Positions 1 through 6,967 of a stretch of DNA of 6,967 nucleotides are shown here, in pieces. The translations under genes and the position numbers were made by a program. The notes beneath the pieces are model-generated. The model worked only from the letters and a program-made list of their open reading frames with translations, ran no database searches and had not been told where the DNA came from. Position 1 is the first letter of the stretch, and each line of letters opens with the position of its first letter. This DNA comes from an uncultured Actinomycetes bacterium (GTDB lineage: Bacteria > Actinomycetota > Thermoleophilia > Gaiellales > F1-60-MAGs149), in contig CAIQOY010000075.1 in the NCBI GenBank assembly GCA_903873565.1, forward strand, positions 1-6,967, read 5' to 3'.

Positions 1-264
1 CGCCGCGACCTGCGTCGCGTGGGCGATCCACATGATGCGGCGGCGGTTGTGGCGATCGCCGACGACGCCCGCGACCAGCCCGAAGACCACGTAGGGCGCG
101 ACGGAGAGCGCGAACACCAACCCGGCGGAGGCCGCGCTGCCGCCCCCGTCGAGGACCAGCCAGGGCAGCGCGATCCAGGAGACGCCGGCGCCGATGACGT
201 CGAGCGCCTGGGCGCCGAGGAGCAGGCGCCCGTCCCGGTCGCGCAGCAGGGGGTCCGAGCGCAG
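1..264 (-). CDS. MFS exporter, N-terminal part (MFS_3/EntS-like), cut by window edge
   Basis: This is the first 88 or so residues of a major facilitator superfamily transporter, an inner-membrane secondary carrier that is probably a drug or siderophore-type exporter. Read from the CTG at 264, it begins LRSDPLLRDRDGRLLLGAQA, followed by helix 1 (about residues 15-35, with SWIALPWLVLD) and helix 2 (about 45-65, with LVFALSVAPYVVFGLVAGVV). Then comes the loop GDRHNRRR, the classic MFS motif A (G-x-x-x-D-R-x-x-R-R). The order and wording match the MFS_3/enterobactin-exporter group. The substrate cannot be told from this part. The start is unsettled: the frame has no ATG, GTG or TTG upstream for at least 200 bases, so the CTG at 264 is a placeholder chosen just after the stop of the DUF2269 gene. 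The frame stays open upstream inside that gene. It is the last visible gene of a leftward run of three. Confidence 0.8.
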   Translation of the reverse strand, partial: MRSDPLLRDRDGRLLLGAQALDVIGAGVSWIALPWLVLDGGGSAASAGLVFALSVAPYVVFGLVAGVVGDRHNRRRIMWIAHATQVAA

Positions 265-269
265 GGCGG

Positions 270-710
270 CTACCCGGGCTGCGCGCTCATCGCCCAGATC
301 GCGATCGCGATCAGGATGATCTGCGCGGCGCCGATCCAGATGATGCGCTTGGCGTAGACCGTGGCCTCCGCCGAGCCGACCGTCGAATTGCGCAGCTTGC
401 GCGCCGTCGGATGCATCAGGCCGCTGCCGCCGACCGCGGCGAGGATCCAGATCAGGAACCCGATCGAGATCCAGGTCGCGCCCCAGTTGAGGCCGCCCTC
501 GGTCATCATCCAGATGCCGGCGATGAGCAGGATGACCGCCGCCGGCAGGCCGACCCGGGTCGAGAAGCGCAGCATCGCGAAGGCGCCGACCAGGACGCCG
601 TCCGCGCTGCGCCGCGTCGACAGCGTCGCGAACACCAGCGACCCGAACAGCGCCCCGAACCAGACGTAGGCGGCGATCGAGTGGATCAGGGCGAGGGTGT
701 CGTAGCTCAT
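270..710 (-). CDS. DUF2269-family four-helix integral membrane protein
   Basis: A 146-residue membrane protein that matches the DUF2269 family in size and pattern; its function is unknown. Four hydrophobic helices are visible: about residues 7-30 (LIHSIAAYVWFGALFGSL), 53-70 (VGLPAAVILLIAGIWMM), 79-98 (TWISIGFLIWILAAVGGSG) and 123-142 (IIWIGAAQIILIAIAIWA). Helix 1 carries His10 and Trp17-x-Gly19, the spacing typical of this family and reminiscent of CopD-like heme or copper membrane proteins. No enzymatic role can be assigned. The ATG at 710 overlaps the stop of the upstream DUF6058-like gene as ATGA (707-710), and an AGGAA sits 10 bases upstream, so translation is probably coupled. The MFS gene follows with no gap. 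The family call is fairly sure; any function is not. Confidence 0.82.
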   Translation of the reverse strand: MSYDTLALIHSIAAYVWFGALFGSLVFATLSTRRSADGVLVGAFAMLRFSTRVGLPAAVILLIAGIWMMTEGGLNWGATWISIGFLIWILAAVGGSGLMHPTARKLRNSTVGSAEATVYAKRIIWIGAAQIILIAIAIWAMSAQPG

Positions 711-1328
711 TCGGGCGCTCTTCCTGCGTCGGGGTCCGCGATGACGTCAGCGTAGTCGCGCCGGGGCGCGGCGACCCAGAGGTCCCACGGATGCGGCTCC
801 CCGTTCGCCCGATCGGCTCCGCATCCTTCCCGCAGGAGCGCGGCCAGGGCGTCGGTGCGCGCCGCGAGCCGCCGGCACCAGTGCGGGTCGCCGGGCGCCG
901 GCGCGTCGAGGAGCTCGGCGATCGACCCGGCCAGGCGGTTGGCCTGCACGGCGCTCTCCGGCGTGGCGTCGAAGAGGACCCGCCCCCACGCCCCGGACAG
1001 GTACTCGTCCCACGCCTCGTCGAGCTCGTCGGGGCCGGCCACCGCCCCCGTCTCGTCGGCCGCGATCGCGAAGCGCTCCTCGAAGTGGGCTCGCAGGGCC
1101 CCGACCGACCCCGCCTCGTCGACGAGGCCGAACCAGCTCGGCGGGTACAGCCCCTCGCCGTCCAGCTCGTAGCTCGGCGCGGGCATCGCGCCCGCCGCGA
1201 CCCGCTCGGCCCAGGGGCCGGGATCCTCGCCGCGCGCGGCGCACAGCTCGGCCAGCGGGCGGTAGCGCGCCCGGATCCACTCGCGGTCGGCGGCGTCGGG
1301 TTCCACGGCGTGATCGTAGGATGCCCGC

Positions 1329-1330
<2 letters not shown>
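707..1330 (-). CDS. DUF6058-like protein of unknown function
   Basis: A 207-residue soluble protein with no signal peptide or membrane segment. It has an N-terminal helical part (about residues 15-55), then PAPSYELDGEGLYPPSWFGL (about 59-78) and a helical core with DEAWDEYLSGAWG. The order 'small helical domain, PxPSY, P-x-x-(W/Y)-F, DEAG, W-x-x-YLSG, TPE, W, DAL' resembles DUF6058 proteins, which occur in actinobacteria and are often labelled natural-product-biosynthesis proteins. I recall this pattern from memory and have not searched it. The activity is unknown. The start is ambiguous. ATG at 1330 has a GAGGTG 10 bases upstream but shares bases with the start of the divergent ABC-F gene. 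GTG at 1306 would give 199 residues and free 22 bp between the genes, but it has no visible Shine-Dalgarno. The gene overlaps the DUF2269 gene at its 3' end (ATGA) and probably heads that operon. Confidence 0.75.
1318..1321 (+). promoter_or_regulatory. Shine-Dalgarno for the ABC-F gene
   Basis: AGGA stands seven bases before the ATG at 1329. This supports that start over the in-frame ATG at 1338, which would lie about 16 bases from the motif. The site is inside the 5' end of the divergent DUF6058-like gene. Confidence 0.55.
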
Positions 1331-3206
<1,876 letters not shown>

Positions 3207-3216
3207 GATCCGGTCC

Positions 3217-3624
3217 ATGCGCGACGTCATCGACCGCCTCCAGGAGGGCGCCTTCAAGGTCTCGGAGCAGGCCCAGCGCCTGGTCCGTGCCGAGATCGCC
3301 CTCGCGCAGGCCGAGATCAAGTTCAAGATGCAGCAGGCCGCGCCCGGCGTCGGGCTCCTGGTCCTCGCCGGCGCCCTCGCGTTCCTGTCCCTGTTCGCGG
3401 TGATGATCGCGATCATCTGGGGCATCTCGACGCTCGTGCCGCTGTGGCTCGCCGCCCTGATCACCGCGGTCGGCTTCATCGTGCTGGCCGGCATCTGCGG
3501 CCTGGCCGGCAAGTCGATCCTCGCGAAGGTCGGCCCGCCCGTCCCGGAGACCGCGATCGGCATCGCCAAGGCCACGCCCGGCGAGTTCGCGCGCGGCGCC
3601 GACGGCCGGGAGGACCTGCTGTGA
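3217..3624 (+). CDS. Holin-X/YqjE-like membrane protein (Phage_holin_3_6 family)
   Basis: A 135-residue inner-membrane protein. Residues 1-43 form a charged amphipathic helix (LVRAEIALAQAEIKFKMQQA at 22-41) that leads into a two-helix hairpin, about 45-69 (GVGLLVLAGALAFLSLFAVM onward) and 75-97 (PLWLAALITAVGFIVLAGI). A hydrophilic tail of about 38 residues ends REDLL. The 'LVRAEIALAQAEIK...GVGLLVLAGALAFL' pattern is typical of the 'putative actinobacterial holin-X' family, which also includes E. coli YqjE. Despite the name, chromosomal members are not known to be lytic, and there are no phage genes here. It lies 10 bp after the ABC-F gene and overlaps the next small gene by GTGA (3621-3624), so the three are probably co-transcribed. 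The family call is good; the role is unknown. Confidence 0.88.
   Translation: MRDVIDRLQEGAFKVSEQAQRLVRAEIALAQAEIKFKMQQAAPGVGLLVLAGALAFLSLFAVMIAIIWGISTLVPLWLAALITAVGFIVLAGICGLAGKSILAKVGPPVPETAIGIAKATPGEFARGADGREDLL
3608..3614 (+). promoter_or_regulatory. Strong Shine-Dalgarno that sets the GTG start at 3621
   Basis: GGGAGGA, the best Shine-Dalgarno match in the window, lies six bases before the GTG at 3621 and inside the 3' end of the holin-X gene. It supports the GTG as a true start and places the following 67-residue protein as a separate gene. Confidence 0.7.
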
Positions 3625-3824
3625 GCGCCAAGAAGGACCTCGCCGCCGCGCGCGCCGAGGCGGAGGCGGCCCAGGCCGGCTTCGTCCAGGCCGTCGGCAG
3701 CCTCGGCTCCGCCGCCGGCTCCGCGAAGGCCGAGGCGACGGGCACGGCCCGGCGCTTCGCCCCGATCGCGATCGCGGCCGCGGGCGCGCTGATGGCCGTC
3801 AGCGTGCTGCGCAAGCTGCGCTGA
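3621..3824 (+). CDS. Small C-tail-anchored membrane protein (YqjK/DUF883-like in layout)
   Basis: A 67-residue protein that starts at GTG 3621, overlapping the TGA of the holin-X gene. Residues 1-45 are rich in Ala, Glu, Lys and Arg and should form one long helix (AKKDLAAARAEAEAAQAGF at 3-21). Residues 46-63 (FAPIAIAAAGALMAVSVL) are a single membrane span, and RKLR ends the chain, the form of a C-tail-anchored protein with the bulk in the cytoplasm. I do not recognise a sequence family. In layout and neighbourhood it resembles the small partners found beside YqjE/holin-X genes (DUF883 proteins such as YqjD/ElaB, YqjK, or DUF3618). A longer reading of the frame starting at 3444 would overlap the holin-X gene heavily and has Arg/Pro-rich shadow composition, so I reject it. 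The stop codon abuts that of the convergent gene. Confidence 0.75.
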   Translation: MSAKKDLAAARAEAEAAQAGFVQAVGSLGSAAGSAKAEATGTARRFAPIAIAAAGALMAVSVLRKLR

Positions 3825-4715
3825 TCAGCGCTTCGGCGACGGCGCTCTGAGCGTCGCTGTGCCGGCGCCGATCGGCTCCAGCCCGGGCACCTCGAGCGCC
3901 GGCCAGACGAGCGCGCCGGACTGGTCGCCCGACGGCCTGACGGCCAGCGTGAAGCCCGCGGGCGCGGGGGCCTCGCCGAGCACCGCGCCGTCGGGGCCGA
4001 GCACCCGCACGGTGCCGTCGAGCGGGCTCGGCGCCCCGGTCGGGTCGAGCGGGTCGCCGGGCGCGAGCTCGATCGTGCGACCGCCTGAGATGCCGATCCG
4101 CACGCGCTCGACGAGGGCGCGGCCGTCGGCGTCGGTGCCGATCACCGCCTGCGCTCGGCGGCGCTCGAGGAGCGGCGGCGCATCGGCGGGCAGCGGCACG
4201 CCGACCGCGTACGCCTTGGCCTCGGCGAGGGACAGCGCGTTGCCGGTCGCGGGCGCGCGGCCCTTGGCGGCGGCGCGCTGGTCGACGAGGACGAGGGCGC
4301 GCAGGTCGCCCGCCTCGGAGGTCGCCCGGACGGCGTCGCTCTGGCGCTGGTTGAGGGTGACCCGGTAGACGACCCCGATCGGGTCGGCGAGCACGGGCAG
4401 GACCCGCGCGGCGGTGCCGCCGCCGACCGTGTAGTCGCGCTCGCCCTCGTAGCGGGACAGGACGACCGTGATCGAACCCACGCTGCGCACGTCCGCCGCG
4501 GCCTCCGCGAGCGGGCGGTGGACGACGCGCACCCGCACGACGATGCGGTTCGCGAGCGCGGACGGCTGCCCCGGGGCCGGCGTGACGAGGCCGACCCGGA
4601 CCCAGCTGATCTCGGGGTCCGTGACGACGGCCGCGGGCGCCTTGCCCAGCGCGGCGGGGACCGCGGCGAGGCAGGCGGCGAGGAGGAGCGGGATCAGCGG
4701 CAGGCGGCGGTGCAC
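3825..4715 (-). CDS. Exported protein of unknown function (secreted or lipoprotein)
   Basis: A 296-residue protein from GTG 4715. It opens MHRR, then a hydrophobic stretch (LPLIPLLLAACLAAVPAALG, residues 5-24), which is a Sec signal peptide. L-A-A-C at 12-15 also fits a lipobox, so it may be lipid-anchored at Cys15; otherwise cleavage after about residue 24 is likely. The mature part looks beta-rich and falls in two segments. The first, about 25-130, has VTDPEISWVRVGLVTPAPGQ and repeated VVRVRVVHR and ITVVLSRYEG strands. The second, about 175-296, has an arginine-rich turn and the strand-turn patterns RTIELAPGDPLDPTGAPSPL and GTVRVLGPDGAVLGEAPAPA. I do not recognise a domain. GC at third codon positions is extreme in this frame, which supports the minus strand over the open plus frames opposite. 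The Shine-Dalgarno is weak. Its stop abuts that of the convergent small gene, and it is divergent from the dioxygenase gene with a shared 83-bp gap. Confidence 0.75.
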   Translation of the reverse strand: MHRRLPLIPLLLAACLAAVPAALGKAPAAVVTDPEISWVRVGLVTPAPGQPSALANRIVVRVRVVHRPLAEAAADVRSVGSITVVLSRYEGERDYTVGGGTAARVLPVLADPIGVVYRVTLNQRQSDAVRATSEAGDLRALVLVDQRAAAKGRAPATGNALSLAEAKAYAVGVPLPADAPPLLERRRAQAVIGTDADGRALVERVRIGISGGRTIELAPGDPLDPTGAPSPLDGTVRVLGPDGAVLGEAPAPAGFTLAVRPSGDQSGALVWPALEVPGLEPIGAGTATLRAPSPKR

Positions 4716-4798
4716 GGGCCCAGTCTGCCGCCGGTTTCGCCCCCGGGCGCGGGATTCCTCAGGAATGCCCGCACGCGGGGCGTCGTTCGTGGCAGGGC
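4716..4798. promoter_or_regulatory. Divergent intergenic region, probable promoters for both flanking genes
   Basis: This 83-bp gap separates the GTG of the exported-protein gene from the ATG of the dioxygenase gene and is the longest non-coding stretch in the window. Any local promoters for these two genes would have to lie here or inside the genes. I see no convincing -35/-10 pair on either strand. Its main feature is the palindrome at 4749-4772. Confidence 0.45.
4749..4772. repeat. Interrupted palindrome, candidate operator
   Basis: ATTCCT (4754-4759) and AGGAAT (4761-4766) are perfect inverted arms around a single C at 4760. The symmetry extends outward to GCGGG (4749-4753) against CCCGC (4768-4772) once one extra G at 4767 is skipped. 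The AT-rich core stands out in a GC-rich gap between divergent genes, where a dimeric repressor could act on both. It could also fold as a hairpin in the dioxygenase leader. Confidence 0.5.
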
Positions 4799-5641
4799 AT
4801 GGGCGACCGCCTGACCGACCTGCGCCCCGGCCCCGTCGACCTGGTCGTCGCCGACCGCGCCCGCTCGATCGCCTACTACCGGGACCTGATCGGGCTGCGC
4901 GTGCTCGCCGAGGACGCGGCCGCGGCGACCCTCGGGGTCGACGCCCCGCTCGTGCGGCTCGTGGAGGAGCCGGACGCGCGGCCCGCCGGCGGTGAGGCGG
5001 GATTGTTCCACCTCGCGCTGCTCGTGCCCGACCGCGCGGACCTCGCCCGCTGGACGCAGCACGCCGCCGACGGCCGCGTGCCCCTCGAGGGCGCGAGCGA
5101 CCACGTCGTCTCCGAGGCCCTCTACCTGCGCGACCCCGACGGCCACGGGATCGAGGTGTACGCGGACCGCGACCGCGCGATCTGGGACGGGCGGGTGCAG
5201 GAGCTGATGACGACCCTCCCGCTCGACCTGCCCGACCTGCTCGCCCTCGCCGACCCGGCCGACCCCTACGCGGGGCTGCCCGCGGGCACCCGCATGGGGC
5301 ACATCCACCTCCAGGTCGCCGACGTGCCGGCCGCGATCGCGTGGTACCGCGACGTGCTCGGCCTCGACCTCGTCGCCACCTACGGGCCGCAGGCGGCGTT
5401 CCTGTCGGCGGGCGGCTACCACCACCACGTCGGCGCGAACACCTGGCGCAGCGCGGGCGCAGCGGCCGCCGGGCCCGGCACCGCGCGCCTCGCCCGCGCC
5501 GAGCTCGGCGTGCCCGGCGCGGAGCTCGGGGCGCTCGTCGACCGCCTGCGCGCCGCGGGGTCCGAGACGGCCGAGCGCGACGGCGCGGTCCTCGTCCGCG
5601 ACCCGTCCGGCATCCCGCTGGCCCTCGTCGCCCTGGCCTAG
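4799..5641 (+). CDS. VOC-superfamily dioxygenase, CatE/YfiE-like (catechol 2,3-dioxygenase type)
   Basis: A 280-residue cytosolic protein made of two vicinal-oxygen-chelate domains (four beta-alpha-beta modules), the size of the B. subtilis CatE/YfiE family, which opens catechol rings in an extradiol, metal-dependent reaction. Family hallmarks are clear: GLFHLALLVPDR (68-79, with His71), SDHVVSEALYLRDPDGHGIE (100-119, with Glu119), VYADRDRAIW (120-129), GHIHLQVADV (167-176, with His168) and SAGGYHHHVGANTW (203-216, with His208-210). The candidate metal ligands therefore lie in modules 2 and 3, while modules 1 and 4 lack the usual His and Glu. The substrate is unknown, as many relatives are named only by similarity; glyoxalase or resistance-type VOC proteins are less likely. 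The start is ATG 4799, which has a weak ribosome-binding site. It is transcribed away from the exported-protein gene, and a hairpin follows its stop. Confidence 0.9.
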   Translation: MGDRLTDLRPGPVDLVVADRARSIAYYRDLIGLRVLAEDAAAATLGVDAPLVRLVEEPDARPAGGEAGLFHLALLVPDRADLARWTQHAADGRVPLEGASDHVVSEALYLRDPDGHGIEVYADRDRAIWDGRVQELMTTLPLDLPDLLALADPADPYAGLPAGTRMGHIHLQVADVPAAIAWYRDVLGLDLVATYGPQAAFLSAGGYHHHVGANTWRSAGAAAAGPGTARLARAELGVPGAELGALVDRLRAAGSETAERDGAVLVRDPSGIPLALVALA

Positions 5642-5666
5642 CGGGCAGGGCTGCGGCCCTGTGCGC
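5641..5666 (+). terminator. Hairpin after the dioxygenase gene, candidate terminator
   Basis: CAGGGC (5646-5651) and GCCCTG (5656-5661) form a perfect six-pair stem with the loop TGCG. A G-U pair, one G-G mismatch and three more G-C pairs (5641-5643 with 5664-5666) extend it. It begins at the stop codon. No T-run follows, so it is not a textbook intrinsic terminator, but stems without a T-run are reported in high-GC actinobacteria. It could instead be an mRNA-stabilising structure between two co-transcribed genes. Confidence 0.45.
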
Positions 5667-5682
5667 GGTACACAATGGGGCG

Positions 5683-6967
5683 ATGCGCCTCCTGCGCGGC
5701 ATCACCCTGCTCGACGCGCTGCTGCTTTTGGTCGCCCTCGCGGCCACGTGGCAGAAGATGTCGTGGGAGGCCGCGGGCCGCGTCACCCTCGTCGACCTCC
5801 TGCAGGTCGCCTTCGTCGGGCTGTTCGCGATCGACCGCCTCGTGCGCCGCGACGCGCGCCTGCACCCCGCGGCGGCCGTCGCCCTCGGCTTCGTGCTGCT
5901 GCTCGCCGCCGTCCACCTCGCGGGCTACCTCGGGCTCGACACCAACCAGGCGATGGCGCAGTGGTCGAAGGGGTTCGCGAAGTGGCTCCTGTTCGCGCTG
6001 TTCTTGGTCTGCGGGATCGCCCACCTGGCCCGCCGCGGGCGCGAGCTCTGGTGGCGGGTGGCCGGGGCGCTGGTCGCCGGGGTGACGGCCAGCGCGGCCT
6101 ACGGCATCGTGCAGACCGCCGTGCGCACGGCGACCGGGGTCGAGCTCGACCGCGTCCTGCTCGCGCCGATCTTCCCCGGGGCCCGCGTCCTCGGCGCCAA
6201 CCTCTACGGCGTGGTCTCGTCGTTCGACCAGTACGGCGTGACCGGGCAGGCCGAGGTCTACCGGCTGACCGGCTTCAGCGAGGACCCGAACCACCTCGGC
6301 GTGATGGTGGGGGTGCCGCTCCTGCTCGTGACCGCGCTGATCGCGGGCGCCCGGGAGGGCTGGGCGCGCCGGCACCGCACCCTGCTGACCGCCGCCGGAA
6401 TGGTGCTCCTGACCGCCGCCATCCTGACCCAGTCGCGCAGCGGCCTGCTCGGCATCGGGGTCGGGGTGCTCCTCCTCCTGTGGTGGTACCGGGGCCGGCT
6501 GTTCAACCGTCACATCGTCGTGGCCCTGGCGATCCTCGCCGTCCTCGGCGGCGCCTTCGCCGCCGGGCGCACCCAGCAGCTCGGCCAGCTGCTCGAGTCG
6601 CGCACCGCCACCGACAGCCGCTCGTCCCAGGCCCACATCGAGTTCTTCGAGCTGATCGTGCCCGTGATGGAGACCTCGCCCCTGTTCGGGATCGGGATCA
6701 ACAACTTCGCCGTCTACTACCAGTTCCAGACGGGCCGGGCCGACTTCGGCCCCCACTCGTTCATCGTCGCGACCCTGACCGAGACGGGCCTCGCCGGCGC
6801 CATCGTCTGGCTGGCGCTGCTCCTGTGGGTCGCGAGCCGGCTGCGGACGCTCCTGCGCGCCGGCCGCGCCCGCTCCGCCCGGCCCGGCGACGACGGGCTC
6901 GTGGTCGCCGCAGCGGCCGGGCTCTCCGCCGGCTTCGCCGCGACCCTCGCCGGGAACATCTTCTACC
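5683..6967 (+). CDS. O-antigen ligase/polymerase family membrane protein (Wzy_C type), 3' end outside window
   Basis: The first 428 residues of a polytopic membrane protein, open to the last base of the window. It starts MRLLRGITLLDALLLLVALA, and about ten hydrophobic helices can be seen. The Wzy_C/O-antigen ligase signatures are in order: GFSEDPNHLG (197-206), SRSGLLGIG (251-259), then, after the periplasmic loop region, FGIGINNF (335-342), GPHSF (356-360) and LTETGLAG (365-372). Such proteins join or polymerise lipid-linked glycans at the outer face of the membrane. In a Gram-positive-type envelope this would serve exopolysaccharide, capsule or teichoic-like polymers rather than lipopolysaccharide. 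The position usually filled by HN is HS (His358-Ser359), which keeps the conserved histidine. The ATG at 5683 has only a weak GGGG upstream. It starts 41 bp after the dioxygenase stop, behind the hairpin. No other glycan genes are in view, so ligase and polymerase cannot be told apart. Confidence 0.9.
   Translation, partial: MRLLRGITLLDALLLLVALAATWQKMSWEAAGRVTLVDLLQVAFVGLFAIDRLVRRDARLHPAAAVALGFVLLLAAVHLAGYLGLDTNQAMAQWSKGFAKWLLFALFLVCGIAHLARRGRELWWRVAGALVAGVTASAAYGIVQTAVRTATGVELDRVLLAPIFPGARVLGANLYGVVSSFDQYGVTGQAEVYRLTGFSEDPNHLGVMVGVPLLLVTALIAGAREGWARRHRTLLTAAGMVLLTAAILTQSRSGLLGIGVGVLLLLWWYRGRLFNRHIVVALAILAVLGGAFAAGRTQQLGQLLESRTATDSRSSQAHIEFFELIVPVMETSPLFGIGINNFAVYYQFQTGRADFGPHSFIVATLTETGLAGAIVWLALLLWVASRLRTLLRAGRARSARPGDDGLVVAAAAGLSAGFAATLAGNIFY

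Noticed and set aside
295..314. GCGATC repeats, with another run near 3762.
   Set aside because: They fall inside codons for Ile-Ala runs in membrane helices and are explained by codon choice; they do not form a spaced array.
3217..3624. Reading the holin-X gene as evidence of a prophage lysis cassette.
   Set aside because: No endolysin, tail or integrase gene is nearby, and this family is widespread on actinobacterial chromosomes beside housekeeping genes.
5668..5677. Possible -10 element (TACACAAT) before the O-antigen ligase gene.
   Set aside because: The match is poor, no -35 stands at a proper distance, and it overlaps the weak ribosome-binding region.
4694..6756. Several long minus-strand frames opposite the dioxygenase and O-antigen ligase genes (for example 4694-5428 and 5638-6756).
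   Set aside because: They have Glu/Gly/His/Arg-rich shadow composition with no domains, and the plus strand holds recognised families there.

Overview
This is a compact, very GC-rich bacterial segment in which almost every third codon position is G or C. The gene content fits a high-GC actinobacterium: an MFS_3-type exporter, DUF2269 and DUF6058-like proteins, an ABC-F ATPase, an actinobacterial holin-X protein, a CatE-like dioxygenase and an O-antigen-ligase-like protein. The class Thermoleophilia is a guess from overall style and cannot be shown from the sequence alone. Nothing points to a recent mobile element: there is no IS, integrase, tRNA, rRNA or CRISPR array.

Layout. On the minus strand (1-1330) a three-gene run reads right to left: a DUF6058-like soluble protein, a four-helix DUF2269 membrane protein coupled to it by an ATGA overlap, and the N-terminus of an MFS exporter that leaves the window. 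On the plus strand (1329-3824) a divergent run encodes an ABC-F ATPase, a holin-X/YqjE-like membrane protein and a 67-residue C-tail-anchored protein that was placed here from a GTGA overlap and a strong Shine-Dalgarno. Facing it, on the minus strand (3825-4715), is a secreted or lipid-anchored protein of unknown function. After an 83-bp divergent gap that carries an interrupted palindrome comes a plus-strand VOC/CatE-like dioxygenase (4799-5641), a hairpin, and the first 428 codons of an O-antigen ligase/polymerase family membrane protein (5683 to the window end).

Organisation. Packing is extreme. Two divergent genes share a CATG that supplies both start codons, two convergent genes share a TGATCA that supplies both stop codons, and two gene pairs overlap by four bases. 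Only the gaps at 4716-4798 and 5642-5682 exceed 10 bp.

How the genes may work together. The ABC-F, holin-X and tail-anchored genes look co-transcribed and coupled. This resembles enterobacterial neighbourhoods in which YqjE-type proteins sit beside ribosome-binding tail-anchored proteins, so a link between ribosomes and the membrane is a reasonable but untested idea. The other genes show no common pathway. I see no convincing defence system or other clearly new multi-gene system; the best leads are the tail-anchored small protein beside the ABC-F, the unrecognised exported protein, and the palindrome between that gene and the dioxygenase gene.
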